The notes: generated by a model from the letters alone, not told the origin. DNA of 64,000 bases from Neocallimastix lanati (nom. inval.) (GCA_016946835.1 JACVTC010000010.1:499501-563500); one strand, 5' to 3'. Positions 37,789-52,249 are shown, counted from the stretch's first letter. Translations and numbers: made by a program.

Positions 37789-39436
37789 ATGGCATCAACA
37801 GGAAGTTTAAGAAATGTAGAAGGTGCTTCTGGTAAAAAATATGGTTTAATTATGCCAGTCAAGTCAAAAAAAGTTAATATAAGTTTTGGAAAAAATAAAA
37901 AAGCAAATTTAAATTCAAAACCAATAAAAGTAAATCCTCTTTTTTCAGAATTAAATGATGAGGAAGATGAAGATGAAGATAATTTATCAACTCTTGCATC
38001 TTCAAGAAAAAATATTAATTTAGAATTAAGAGCTATGACAAAAAATGCTTCAAAGCAAGTAGAAGCAGAATATCAAAAAGCAATTGAAGAAGATCCAAAT
38101 GTATATGATTATGATGAGGTATATGATAGCATGAAACGCGATGAATTAGAAAGAAAGGGAAAACATCAAAATAAAGATGAAAAAAAAAAGGTATTAAAAT
38201 TTTATTGATCATAATAGAGAACATTTATAAAAAGTTTTATTAAAAAAAATAATATATATAATAATATAATAATAATAATAATATATTTATATATATATAT
38301 ATATATTTACTCATTTATTTGTCATTAAATTTAATTTTTAAAATTAAAATATTGTTCTTTCTATATAAAAATTTTAAAAAAAAAAAAATAATTTATAATC
38401 ATTTAATTTTATATTATATTAAATTGTCATTATTATTTATGAAATGCTTCATAGCCAAAATATATTGCATCATTATTGGCTTCAGCTGAAAGACGTAAAA
38501 AAGAGCAAATGCGTATTATGGAAAGAAGAATTCAAAAAGAACGTGAGGAAGAAGGTGATAAATATAAAGATAAAGAAATGTTCGTTACTTCTGCTTACAA
38601 AGAGCAACAAGATGAATTAAGAAGATTAGAAGAAGAAGAAAGAAAGAAAGAAGGTAAAAATGAATGTAATATATTTATTTCTTGGTTACTGTAAAATAAT
38701 ACTTTTTATGTTTTATAATTAAAATAAAAATATTGAAAATAATTTATTTTTTAAATTCATATTTTATAATATAAAAATATAATACAATATATATATTTAT
38801 TAATAAAATAAAATAAAATAAAAAGAGCAAGAAGAAGCGAATAAAGGTAGTATGACAGGTTTCTACAGAAATATACTAAATTCTAGGGCTCATGACCCAA
38901 TTAAACTAAAAACGAATGAAGATAATGATAAAAAAGAATTAAATAAAACTAAAGAATCTGAAGAGGAAGAATCCGAAGAAGAAGATCAATTAAAAGAAGC
39001 ATTAAATGCTGGTAAAAAAGTAGCATTAAATGATGATAATGAAATTATTGATAAAAGACAGCTTTTAAATGCTGGATTAAATATTTCTAAAAAGAAAGTT
39101 AAATCATTAGAAAAAGAAAGACAAGAAGAAAGGAAACGTAGAGAAGAAGAAAGAAGAAGAGCTTATGAATTAAAGAAAGAAGAAGAACGTAAAAAAAGAG
39201 AGGAAGAAAGAAAAAGACGTGAAGCTATTAAAGAACAAAGAAAAAGAGCTTATGAATATGTACAAAGTCAAAAAATGGAAAAGATAAAAGCTAAAGAAGC
39301 GGAAATTCAAAAGCAGAAAGAAGAACTTCAAAGAAAAATGTCTAAAAGATCAACAGATGATTCTATATCTGATGCTAAGAGAAGATATTTAGAAAGAAAA
39401 AAAGAAAAAGAAAGACTTGCTGCTCTGAAAAAATGA
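37789..39436 (+). CDS. NSRP1: NSRP1-like nuclear speckle splicing regulator, three exons
   Basis: Predicted exons 37789-38190, 38455-38653 and 38826-39436, GT-AG with closing phases, 403 residues. Family landmarks are clear: KYGLIMP near the N-terminus, an acidic patch, EEDPNVYDYDEVYD, then in exon 2 PKYIASLL, ERRIQKEREEEGDKYKDKE and MFVTSAY. In exon 3 TGFYRNILN is followed by a long charged Arg/Glu/Lys coiled region and a basic tail ending AKRRYLERKK. NSRP1 (CCDC55) family proteins are nuclear and bind RNA, modulating splice-site choice. The length is shorter than the human protein (558 residues), mostly in the charged middle. The gene lies downstream of a SINE-like element, on the same strand as the next gene. 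Confidence 0.85.
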
Positions 39437-40132
39437 AATTCATATTACAAATTTATTTTATTTATCAAAATTAAAAATATGATAATATACAATAAAAATT
39501 ACTATAATAACCATTCAAAAAGATCTTATTCACGTTTTGATATTTCTATCTTTCATAAGAAAAAAATTATTCCTATGCAAGTGTAAACATATTTAATACA
39601 GTAACATTAAATAAAATCATTATTTATTTTTTTTTTTTTTTTTTTTTTTTCTTATTCAAATTATTATTTATCTTATTGATTTATTGATATATTTAACTCA
39701 TTTCGATAATTTTATTATATATAATTTCTTATTTTGTTTTTGATTTATATATATATATATATATTAATTCTTTATTTGTATATTAAAATTATGAATTAAA
39801 TAATAATTAAAAATAATAATTAAATAATCTACTAATCTGTTATACATTTTACATTTCAAAAAAAAAAAAAAAATAAAATTAAAAAAAACAAAAAAATAAA
39901 GTAAAATAAAAAAAAATAAAATATATGAAATAAGTAAAAACTTTATTACTATCAATTATATATATATATATCAATATTCATTACATATTCATTACAGGGC
40001 AATTTCCTATTTAACAATTTAAAGTTTAAATACTAGAAAAAAATTTTTTCTTTAAAACTTTATTTATTTTTTTTTTTTTTTTATTTATTAAGCTTTATTA
40101 TATATATACATTATTAACATTATTAAAAGAGG

Positions 40133-40169
<37 letters not shown>

Positions 40170-40462
40170 ATAATATATATATAATATAATTGTTAATAAT
40201 ATCCTAATTACTCCTTAAATATAACTTTATTAGTATATTATATTTGAAAAAAAAAAGTTTTTTTAGATTTTACTCGATAGTAATTTAATTTTCGTATAAT
40301 AATAAATACCATTTAATAAATAAAAATTATAATATTAGATAGTAATAATTTAATAAATAAAATATTTATTTCCTTTTTTATATTTTTTATTATTATTTTT
40401 TTTTTTTTTTTTTTTTTTTTTTTGTCATAAAATAACATAAAAAAGTAATATATAAATTAATA
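39437..40462. other. A+T-rich intergenic region
   Basis: No gene. Contains poly(T) near 39627 and 40069, poly(A) at 40131-40166 and poly(T) at 40391-40423 just before the next start. Confidence 0.5.
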
Positions 40463-40557
40463 ATGAGTTATGAGGATTTGAATTTAAAGGTACAAGTTAT
40501 AACTTTTCGTTTTATTCATTATTATTTTATTAAATTATTAAATCATTAATGATATTG

Positions 40558-40599
<42 letters not shown>

Positions 40600-42494
40600 T
40601 TATATAGATGATAATCAAGTAACTGATATTGAAATAGAAAAAAATAAATATATACGGCTAGAACATATCTACCGAAAATTACAATCAAAATATCAACAAT
40701 TAGAAGGTAGTTATCAAAGAGAGATAAATGATTATTCTTTGAGAATTAAATTAGAAGAAAAGAAATATAAAGCGGTAGTAAAAATAAAAGATGAAGAAAT
40801 TAAAAAATGGCAAAATAAATATTTAAATGATTCAGATAAATGGATAAAATTAAAAAAAAAATTTGAAGATGAAATTGTAAGATTGAAAGATATTAGATAT
40901 GAATCAGAAAATAATAAAATTATTGAAAAGATTAAAATAGAATGCAGTCATCTCGAAGAATTACTTAAAAGCAAAGATGGACAATGTAAAAACTTACAAA
41001 AAGGTATTAATGATAAAATAAAAGAATTAAATGACACAAAAAAGCAATTAATACTTGTACAAAATAGTAATGAATATGAAAAGGAAACTTCTAATCGATT
41101 AACGAATCTTATTAATGATCTTAAAAGTAATGTTTCTAAAAATAATGAAATAATAAAATCACTAAAAAAAGAAAATTTTAATCTTAAAACCACTATTAAT
41201 AAGGAAAATAAAAATAAAGAAATTTTAGAAAAAAATAAATTAAAAGAGATTGTCTCTTTAAAAAAAGAATTTGCATCTGTTAAAAAAGAATTAAAAGAAA
41301 AAGATATTCAACTTGAAAAAGAAAAATCCTCTAGCAATACATTAAATCAACAAATCATTTCAATGAAAAAGGCATTAGATAATATGGTATTGGAAAATGA
41401 AAATCTAAAGAATATAGCATCATTACAGGAACTTAAAAAAAAGGATTATCAATTAAGTAATAATAGATACAAAGAAAAATTAGAAGAAAGTTGGAAAAAT
41501 ATATCCGAAAAAGATAATATGATAGAAAATTTAAAGGAACAAGTTGAAAAGCTTTCAAAAGATTTATCTGAATATGATATTGTTAATGATAAATTACGAC
41601 AAGATATACAAGAAAGTCATACTACAATCTCTATGTTGAAAAAAAGTTTAAATAATGAAGAAAAAATAGCCCAAAAATTCTCAAAAGATATCAATAAGAT
41701 TCAAGATGAAAATGATAACTTGGAAAAAAAGCTAAATGAATTTAAAGTTATGAGCGATCGAGATAAAAGTGAAATAAAAATATATCATTCATTAAATGAA
41801 AAATTAAAAAAAGAAATAGATGAAAAATTATTATTAATTAACCAATTAAAAGATGAATTAAATAAAAGTTATGATAATAATACTAAATTAAAAAATGATT
41901 TAGAACGTAATCTTGATTCTCAAATGAAAATAAAAGAAGAGTTAAATGCTTCTTATATATCCAATGAAAAACTTAAAAAAAATATTGATAATTGTTATAA
42001 TGAGAATAATGAAATGAAAAAACAAATTAATCAAAACATTGAAATAATTGATAAATTGAAAAAAGATCTAACCGAAATGAATAAAGAAAAAGAAAATCTA
42101 AAAGAAACTTTCTTCAAAAATAAATGTGAAAATGAAAATAGATTTAATCAAACTTTGTTAGATGTTCAAGAAAAAATAACATTATTACAACAAGATCTTT
42201 CCAATACTATTAATGATAATAAAAATTTAACAAAAAAATTAGAAGAATCTAAAAATAAAGCTAAAAAGTTGCAGATATTTATTGATGACTTAAAGAATGA
42301 AAAAAATGATTTACAAAAAATCATAGATACTTTAACTGAAAAAAATACTAAAATAACCGATGTAATAATAATTAATTAATCTTTAATTTTTAAATATATT
42401 TTTTTTATATAATTTATATATTAATATGTTTAATTATTATTATTATTATTATAATATTATTATATTATTATTTTTATCATCACCATCATCATCA

Positions 42495-42535
<41 letters not shown>

Positions 42536-44233
42536 TTATATATATATATTCATATATTAATATTTATACAAATTAAATAAACTAAATAAAGGATTTGAAT
42601 AGACTAAAATATAATGAAAATAGCTTATCAAAAAATAATAATGAATTAAAAGAAAAATTAAATCAACAAAAAATGGACATTGAAAATTTAAATAGTATAA
42701 ATAATGAAATTAGAGATGAAATTTCTAAACTTAAAAAGGAATATGAAGTTATAGAACAAGTTAATAATAATTTAGAAAACGAATTAAAAAATGTAAAAGA
42801 AGAAAGTTCAAATTTAATTATATCATCAGAAAATATTATTAAAGAAAATAGATTATTGAAAGAAAATTTAGATAAATCTATTGAAGATAAACAAAAAATA
42901 TATCATGATTTTGAAGAATTAGTTAAAGATAAAGAGACACTCACTAATAATTTAAATAATTTAATGAAAGATAGTCAAAAAGATAAACAAATGATAAAAA
43001 AATTCTCAGAGAATGAATTGAAATTGAAATCCTCTTTTGAAAAATTAATTAATGAGAAAAAAAATGATAAAGCAACCATCGATAATTTAATAAACGAAAA
43101 AATTAAGATAAAAGATGTTTTGGAAAAAATTATAGAAGAAAAGAAAGAAAGTAATGATAATATTGAAAAGTTAGAAAGTGATCGGGAAAAAGCCAATGCT
43201 ATTGCTGATAAATTAAGACAAGAAAATAAAAATTTGAATATGAATTTAGATAAAATAATTATAGAAAATAAAAATTTGGAAACTACAATTGAAAGCATAA
43301 CACAAGAAAATCACCAATTAAATGAAAAACGAAAAGAATGGTTGGAAGAATGGGAAGTATTAATAGAACAAAGAACCCAATTAATAGAGGAATCATGTAA
43401 AAAGCAAAATGAAATTTTAGCAATTAATGAACAATTAAATTCACTAAAGCGAAAATTAGAAATTGAAAAAGCTAGTAAGATGAATATCATCAATAATAAT
43501 AAGGAAAGAGTGGATAAGATTCAATCGGAGATTAAGAATTTGCAAGATATGTTAGATCATTCAACAAGACAATTGAAACAATTCCAATCTAAAGAAAAAG
43601 AATTAAAACTTTATATTAATAATAGAGATGAGCTCTTGAAAAAGCAAACTCTTCATATGAAGCAAATTTATAATGATTTGACACCTAATAAAATTAATCC
43701 ACCAGAGAAAAAATCTAGTAATCAAAATAAACAAGTAAGTATATATATTGTAGATGATATTCAGGAACGAATGAACAGAGAGAAAAATAAAATGGAATCT
43801 GAATGCCAGGAAATGTTTGCTGAGATAAAAGAAAAACAAAAAAATATTCAAAAACTAAATGATAACTTAGATATATTAAAAAATGAACTTTTGAAATGCA
43901 ATAATGATAGTATACGTTTTAAACCTGGATCAAAAATAAACTTCAATAAAAATCAATATCTTATGGAACTTGAAAAAATCAAACAAAAATTGAATGATAA
44001 AATTAAAATTAATTTAAGAGAAAAGGAAAGAAATAAGAAAGAAATTGAAATTCTTATAAGACGTTTAAATAATAAGAAAGAAGATATATCCTATTTTATT
44101 GAAAAATATAAAAAGTTCATTAATGAAAAATATCATAAAATTGAAAATGAAACTAATGAAGACAATCATGAAAATAGTTATTTAAATCAAAGTTTTATAG
44201 ATGGGGTTTTTGAATTTAGTATAAAAAATCCAT

Positions 44234-44305
<72 letters not shown>

Positions 44306-44997
44306 GTGATAATAATAATAATAGTAATAGTAATAATAATAATAATAGTAATAGTAATAACAATGTTAATGGTAATAATTACATTAATAGTAATGATAAT
44401 ATTTATAGTAATATTAATAATAATACAAATAACAATAGCAACAACAACAACAATAATAATAATAATAATAGTAATAATAATAATAGTAACAATAATAATG
44501 TTCAAGACAAAAATGAAGATGATAAAATAATAACTAAAATTGATAATATTACAAAAGAATTAAATTTAGGATTTTCAATTAATTTTGATGATAGATCAGA
44601 TATTACTGATTATTCAGCTTATGAAATAATTGATGAAAGTTATCAAAATAATCCAGATTTAGAAGATATTATTAATAGAATAGATACAGAAAATGCTACA
44701 GAACAAGAAAATCATTTAATGAAAAGGAAAAAAGAGGAAAATGAAAATAGTAACAAAAGCAGCAATAATAATAATAATAATAATAATATTCATAATTCAG
44801 AGCCATCAAAAATCAATAATTCAAATGAAGAAAAAAGTTTTAATATTGCTGGGGAAATTGATGATTTAATTCATGTTGAGGTTTTATCAGATATATCTAG
44901 TTCAGTTCCAATTGATGATATAATTGAAAAAATAAATAAAGAGCATAATAATGATCTTGTACAATCACCAATTCTGTCATCTATAAACCAAGTTTAA
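40463..44997 (+). CDS. Large coiled-coil protein with Asn-rich tail, three exons, unknown function
   Basis: Predicted exons 40463-40489, 40598-42361 and 42592-44997, all phase 0, about 1398 residues. The tiny first exon codes MSYEDLNLK; its ATG is the nearest that joins the frame, so the 5' end is the least certain part. Nearly the whole protein is a Lys/Glu/Asn-rich heptad-like coiled coil (about residues 20-1140). A poly-Asn block coded by AAT repeats follows (about 44233-44505). An acidic tail ends with short motifs such as DLEDIINRID and VPIDDIIEKI. I see no enzyme motif, signal peptide or membrane segment. It could be a cytoskeletal, golgin-like or centrosomal tether, but similarity from coiled coils alone is unreliable, so I leave it unnamed. 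Confidence 0.75.
42362..42591 (+). other. Intron containing an (ATT)n/(ATC)n microsatellite
   Basis: The second intron of the coiled-coil gene is 230 nt and is mostly an ATT repeat (about 42433-42535) with an ATC patch. Donor GTAATA and acceptor AAATAAAG. Confidence 0.7.
44233..44505 (+). repeat. In-frame AAT repeat encoding poly-Asn
   Basis: About 90 codons, mainly AAT with AGT, GGT and AAC variants, inside the coiled-coil gene. The frame is kept through repeat expansion. Confidence 0.85.
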
Positions 44998-45523
44998 AAA
45001 AAATTTTTTTTTGTTTTGTTTTAAATATAGATAATATTTAAATTATATTATAGATTTTTATATAATAAAAATTTTTACACCAACTTATATTTTTTTTATA
45101 TATTTATAGTTTTTGTTATTTATATTATTTGTATTTTTATTTCTTTCATTTTTATTCATATTTTTTATGTTTTATTTTTTATTTTTTATTTTTTCCAATA
45201 ATTATTTTCATATAAATTATAAATTTATTTATACCCTTCAATATTTTTTTTTTTTTTTTTTCAATTTTAGTTCATTAATTATCATATCATTTTAATAATT
45301 TTTATTTTTATAAAAAAAGAAAAAAAAAAATGTTCAAAAATATGATTAAATAAAATTTTAAATAAATATTTTACAAAATAGTTTTTTTTCTTTTTTTTCT
45401 TTTTTTTTTTATTTATTGATTTATTGATTTTATTTGGTTTTATTTGATTTTATTTTTATTATTATTATTTTAAAAATATTTAAATATATCTATTTATGTT
45501 AATATATATGTAAAAATAAATAA

Positions 45524-45560
<37 letters not shown>

Positions 45561-46969
45561 AAAAGAAATATTAAAAACATTATTTTTTTCTTAATTGGTT
45601 TTTGTGTTTTTATTTTTTTATTGTTAAATAAAAAAAATTATAAAATAATTAATATTAAAAAAAATAATAATAAATATATATATATATATATATAAAAAAA
45701 AAAACAAAAGAATTAACTACTAATTAAAAAAATATTTAAATTTAAATAAAATGTTCTTTCGTTTTATAATGAGATCTATATTTATAATAAACTTTATATT
45801 TTTAATATATATAATAATAATAATAAAATAAATAAAAAAAAATAAAAATTAAAAAAATAAAAAATTAAAAAAAAAAAAAAAAATTGATGATGATAAAAAC
45901 TAACGAATAACATATATTAATATACTAACTAAGATTATATGTGATTATAAAAAAAAATAATAATAATAATAATAAAAAAAAAAATTATATTATTAAAAAT
46001 AATTGATTAAAATAATTAAATTAAATGTTTCGTTTCTCTAAAAAGAATTAGAAGAAAAGAAAAAAAAAATTTTTTTTTAAAAAAAATTTTTAATTTTTGA
46101 TAATTTTTGATAATTTTTTTTAAAAAAAAATAATAATGAAGTTCTTGAATTGTTTACTAATCTCTTCGAAATTTTTAATTTTTCATTTTTATTGTGTTTA
46201 TTTTCTTCATTTCTTTGAATTTTCTTATATTTTCTATTTAAACGTCAAATATTCTAAAAAAAATTGTGTAGTTTAATTTCTATGTTTAAAAGTTAGTTCT
46301 CAAAATTTTATTTATTTCATTATTATATGAAAAATAAAAAAAAAATGAATTAAATATATTAATTATTGAGGATGTCACTTTCATTCTTTTAAAAAAGGAA
46401 TAATATTGATTGATATTTAATATTAAATATCAATCAATATTAAAAAATATAAAATTTTTATTCCTATTAATATTTGCTTGGTGTTACTTTTGTTTGTGTT
46501 AATAGTTATTTTAATGAATGATTTTTTAATTTTTGTGTTTTTTGACTTTTTTTGTGTTCTGATTTTTATTTTGTTTTGTTTTTTTGTAATGAATGTTAAA
46601 AGATTTATTCTAATTAATATATTATGAAATTTATATTGTAAAAATCATATTAGGATTTAATATTTAAGCTAAATAATTTACTTTTAAGCTTTTCTATTTT
46701 TATATAATTTTTATATTTATATTTGTTATTAATTTTAATTATATATTTTATTTTTGTTTTTGTTTTTGTAATAATTTTAATATAATTGGCAATTAATTAA
46801 ATATTGATTATATAATATATATTTACATTTATAGGTATATTAATATATTAAATTATAATTATTAATTAATAAATAATAAATAATAAATATAATAAAATTA
46901 AAATTAAAATCAGAATTAAAATTAGAATTAGAATTAGAATTTATATTTAAATAATTAAATTCTATTTAT
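44998..46969. other. A+T-rich region between convergent genes
   Basis: No gene. It includes T-rich and A-rich blocks, (TA)n near 45676, and a perfect 42-bp palindrome at 46401-46442. Both flanking genes end toward it, so terminators or poly(A) sites must lie within, but AATAAA-like strings are too common here to choose one. Confidence 0.5.
46401..46442. repeat. Perfect 42-bp palindrome
   Basis: The sequence around ATTGATTGATATTTAATATT is exactly self-complementary over 42 bp with no spacer. It could extrude as a cruciform or form a hairpin in an RNA 3' end. Confidence 0.9.
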
Positions 46970-49821
46970 TTACTCATTTTTTTCTTTTTCTTCCTTTTCT
47001 TCCTTTTCTTTCTTTTCTTTGTTAGCCTTTCTAAAATCATCAATTGTTTTATATATCTTTAAAGCTTCTTTCAATTCATCACGAATCTTATCGTCTAATG
47101 GTCTAGTCTTTTTGTCTTTACGATAATATAAATATGCCCAGAACTTTTCAAGACCATATAATTCACCTTTCTTACAATAATCTTCAACAGTCATTTCTTG
47201 GAAATCTTCAAAGATATCTTTATTGAAATGTATTTCTAAACCATATGAATAGAAACGGAATAAGCATTCTAAACCATATCTATAACCACCTTCAGCATCT
47301 TCTATAGCAAGTTTTTTAAATTCTTCATACATTCTTCTATTAAATTGTTCACGAAGGAAGTGACTCCAGAAACGGAACAAAGTATTCATTTCTTGAGATT
47401 GACCAATACCTTGGTTCTTACGTTCCTTTAATGCCTTTGCATGATATTTGTAATATTTGTGTTGAATGAAACCATTATCCTTTAATAATTCATAACTTGG
47501 ATGTTGGAACATTGGGAATTCCTTGAAACTAGTACCGTAACTACTACCATAACTGTGACCACCTTTAAAGCTTTGACCATAACTACTAGCATAACTACTA
47601 GCATAACTACCGTAACGATAAGAAGAACGTCTTGGAATATCAAGACCAGTACCACTCATAGAACCAGATTTATATGAGCCATTAATTGGAATTGAAGTAG
47701 ATGGAGATGGCATATTGTTAGAGCCTCCTCTCTTTCCACCCTTTAAGTGAGAAACTTGATCATTTACAATTAAGAAACCAATTGGACCTGGAGTAGTACC
47801 TAAGAACTTAGAGCCACTAACAGGAGTTTCTGATGGGAAGAAACGCTTAGTTCTTGGACCCTTCTTGATGTTCTTTGGTTGGGATTCAGCATGATTCTTT
47901 TCGCTATTACGCTTATTCTTCTTTCCATGCTTCTTTCTACTCTTCTTATTATCTTCACCATTTAATTTTTCAAATTCTTCTTCATCAACAGTATCAATCT
48001 TAGATGTCATCATACTTAACCTATTACTCTCCTTCATATTGTGTTCATAGTAATAAAGACCTTCATTAATCATTTCATTTAAGTTTTTATTGTTCTTATA
48101 ACGATCATAAGCAGTAGTATTATGCTTTCTTGGTGGAAGAGAACCGGATTGAGATAATGAATTTGGTGGGTTAGCTGGTTGTTTACGTCTTTGAGTAACA
48201 ATCATTAAACCTTGTAACATATCATCATCAATTTCATAATTTTCATCTTCAGCCTTTTCATCCTTCTTTTCATCCTTTTCATCATCATCTTGTTTATCCT
48301 CTTGATCATCATCATCTTGGAATCTTGGACTACTTCCCCATTCTTCTTCATCATCAAATTGGAAGAGGTCATCACCATCAGTCTTTGGCTTACTTCCACC
48401 AGTACCTTCAGTCTTCTTCTTTTGACGACGACGGGAGCCATTATATGTTGTCCATCCTTCATCATTTTCTTCTTTAGTTTCAACTTCAGGTGAATTGGTG
48501 TCTTCTATCTTAATTTCTGGTTGAGTGACCTTCTTTTCATCATTGTTATCATTATCTTCTTCTTCATTAGTAGATAATTCTTTCATGGTTGTAATAATAC
48601 TTTCGAGTGGATTAATCCAGAATTTCCAATCATCCTTTTTACGTAAGTAAATAGCATCTTCTACAGACTTAACTTCAACAGTTTCTTCATCCTTTAAAGA
48701 GGATAATATCAACTGATTATTCCAAGCATCATCATATTCAATTTCATCATTATTTTCTTCCTTTTCTTCCTTCTTTTCTTCACTTTTTTCTTTCTTATTC
48801 TTCTTTTTATCTTTTTTCTTCTCATTTTCTTTAATATTTCTATCAACATTTTGACCTAACTTTAATAAGCCTTCAACACGTTTGAAACTCTTAATAATTT
48901 CTAAATCAATCCAACCTTCTTCATCCATTTGTTTTCTTAAGAAAATATCCTTACATAAATTTTGAATACTGAAATAATATCTTATTTGTAACTTAATGTA
49001 AGTTCTCACAGAATCAAGATTAAGATAGTCAACACATAAGTTTTCAGGATTAGAAGTAATGAAAATACCTTCTGGGACAATTTGTGAAAAACCATCCATA
49101 TTAGTTAATTCATAACCATAATTTAATTCTGGATTAAATTTATTATTTTTCTTTGATTCTCTATTTCTTCTTCTTCTTCTACCTTCCTTTTCATATTTTT
49201 TGGAACGTTTTCCTTCATTAATATATTTAATTTAGTAAATTTATATGAAATATATTAATAATTCAGAACATAATTCTTAACTTTTTAAAATATATACTCA
49301 AAAAATAAATAATAGATTTTTTCAATAATACTATTAATATATAAATAAAGCATATACCATTTTTCTTCTTATCTTTCTTATCTCTGTTACGACCATTACC
49401 ACTTCCTTTATATTTAATATCAACATCAAGAGTAACCCATTCTTTTTTACCATTTTTTTTTCCCTTCTTATTAGAACCTTCCTTTTCTTTATCATTTGAT
49501 TTCTTTTGTTTCTGAGAATTTTCTTTAATTGGTGCTTCTTTTCCAAGAGAAGGCCATAATGATTTATTAATATTTTCTGTTTTTTTTACTTCAGTTTTTT
49601 TCCATGGATTGCTTTTTGGAACTAATAATAAACATAATATACAAATATTTTATATTAAAAAAAATATTCCAATCTCCTGTTTTTTATTTTTATTTCTTTT
49701 TTTTTTTTTTTTTTTTGATTGTCAAGTTCTATTCCTTACTTTCAACAGCCTTTTCAACTTCTTGCTTTTCAACAGTAGCTCCTTCAACTTGGGTTTCAAC
49801 TTTTGCTTCAGTATCTGTCAT
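46970..49821 (-). CDS. LARP1: LARP1 homologue (La motif and DM15 repeats), three exons
   Basis: Minus strand exons 49821-49740, 49621-49358 and 49212-46970, GT-AG with closing phases, 862 residues. The first exon starts MTDTEAKVE. Exon 2 has the NPWKK and WPSLG motifs seen in LARP1 N-termini, then a basic RRRRR stretch at the start of exon 3. The La motif begins about residue 180 ([32 protein letters not shown]). The end of the La module ([14 protein letters not shown], then Trp-containing DWKFW) comes only after about 45 Lys/Glu-rich residues. An acidic middle follows, then a Tyr/Ser/Gly-rich patch. The last about 180 residues are the DM15/LARP1 repeats ([38 protein letters not shown]). LARP1 proteins bind mRNAs (5' TOP and cap in animals) and regulate ribosomal protein mRNAs. 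Confidence 0.9.
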
Positions 49822-50627
49822 TTTCTTTCTCAATTTATTATATATTTATTAATTTTATTTTTTTTTTAATATACCTATATAAAAATTAATTCAATTAAAG
49901 AATTATGTTAAAATAGAACATTATAATTTTTTAATTATAATTTAATAATCTAAAAATAATTCAATTTCATAATTTTTTTAATATTATAAAATATATGATT
50001 TTAATTATTAGATTTTAATAATGTGATTTAAAAATTGATTAATTTTTTTTATTATTTTTTTAATTATTTCAAATCTTAAATTTCTCGTTATTGAATATTT
50101 TTTATGAATTATATATAAATCATCATTGAATAATTATGTCCCAGATAATTTTTTCTTTTTATTTTATATTAATAATTTTTAATTTTTAAATAAAATTATA
50201 TTATTTTTATATAATAAAATAAATTATTCATTTCAACTATTTTATTTTTATACTTTTAATGATATTCAAATATTATTTAGTAAAGATATATGAACTTATC
50301 AATTAATAATTTTATATTGATATATATAGTGTAAAACAGTCATTATGTATAAAATTATAATGGATTTATATAAGAATTGACAGAGATTATAAGGTAATTA
50401 ATATGTTCTATTATTTTTCTTTTTTAATATCTTCAGTGATTTTTAATTTTTCTTTTTTATGCTTGATTTTTCTAATATTGATTAAAAAAAATAAGATTTT
50501 GTCTGAAATTTACACAAACTCTATCAAAATTAATGAAATAATATATATTATATCATTTTATTTAAATATACATATATAATAAATTTATATTCAACATGAT
50601 TTTTATTTATAATATATATATTAATAT

Positions 50628-50684
<57 letters not shown>

Positions 50685-51224
50685 CATTACTTTATTGATT
50701 AGATTATAACAAAAATTATTTATATAATAGCAAATAAATAAAATTTAGATTAAATATAACAATTATAAATTAAAAAAGAAATAATGAATAAAGAAAAGAA
50801 ATATTACTTAATTATTAATTTATTTCTTTTTTATATCTTTTTTTTTTATTTTTTTTTTTTTTTTTTTATTAATTTTTTGTCAATTTCTTTTTTATAATAA
50901 TATATATTTCTTTTTATCTAAAACAAAAAGTATTTTTTCATATAAAGAAAGAATGGAAAAAAAAAATAATTATTATTTCAGAGAAGATATTAATAAATTT
51001 TTCAAAAAAAAAATTTTTTTTATTATTTATTATTATTTATTATTACTATTATTATTATTATTTGTTACCATTATATTATTATTATTTATTATTATTTATT
51101 ATTACTATTATTATTATTATTTGTTACCATTATATTATTATTATTTATTATTATTTATTATTATTTATTATTATTTATTACCATTATATATTATTATTAT
51201 TATTATTATTTATTATTATTATCA

Positions 51225-51298
<74 letters not shown>

Positions 51299-52249
51299 AA
51301 TAAAACTATAATTATAAATATAAAAATTTTTCAAAAACTTTATAATTATTAAATAAATATTATTTTAAAAAAGAATTTTAATAAATTTTTTACTATCTTT
51401 ATTATTATATGAATCAGTTATTTTTGGGTTAATGATCAAGAATTTTATATCTATAGTGCTAAAACAGTTTAAACAAATTTATAAAATTTACATTATATAT
51501 TTATATATATATTTTAGTTTTTTTATGGGCATTGTTATAAACTATTATTGGTTAAATATATTGTACATTATTTCCTACGTATTTGAGAGGTTTTATTGTA
51601 TAAACCATGTTTATTTATTATAAGCAAAAATATTAAAAAAATATATAAACCACAGTATACTAATAATATAATTTTATATATAGAAAAATTGTAAATAAAT
51701 AAATATATTATTATCATAATCATAATGATTACAAAATTAATATGGCACAATTAATATATATATTTGACAATACCATAATTATAGAAAAAAGGGAATCAGG
51801 TATTAATTCATATATAATTTATTATAATAAAATAATACAACTCTTTACTCGAAAATGATTCGTATAGAAAATTGATTTGATAAAATTATATATAATAATT
51901 ATATTTTAGTTATTCAATATTATGATAGTTAAATATTACCTTACATTGATGAATGCTTATTAAATTTATCCAATAAAATACGAAGTTTTATATTATAAAT
52001 ACATTACTGTATTAAATTATTACCAATAATATATAGATATACTCTACAACTTTATAAAAAAAAATTATAAATTTTATATATTTGTATAAAATTAATAAAA
52101 TTACTTATATAATCCTATTGTATTTAATTATAATTCTGAAGAAGTTATAGTATATAAAAAAATTCACGCACAAAAAAAAAAACAAAAAACAAATTAATGA
52201 CTTTAAATTTTTTATTTATATCATATTTATATATATAATACCATATAAG
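49822..52249. other. A+T-rich upstream region of LARP1
   Basis: No gene. Contains a run of about 49 A (50635-50683), a large (ATT)n/(ATTT)n array (51026-51298), and a stretch at about 51635-51665 that resembles part of the solo LTR at 60059 (CCACA followed by TAnTAATA). The latter is a possible relic. Confidence 0.5.
51026..51298. repeat. (ATT)n microsatellite, interrupted
   Basis: About 270 bp of ATT with ATTT and ACC interruptions. The first part contains a direct repeat of about 56 bp (TTATTTGTTACCATTATA near 51057 and 51117). Confidence 0.85.

Noticed and set aside
44182-44530. Ile/Val/Thr-rich frames on both strands at the poly-Asn region
   Set aside because: Shadow frames of the AAT repeat in the coiled-coil gene.
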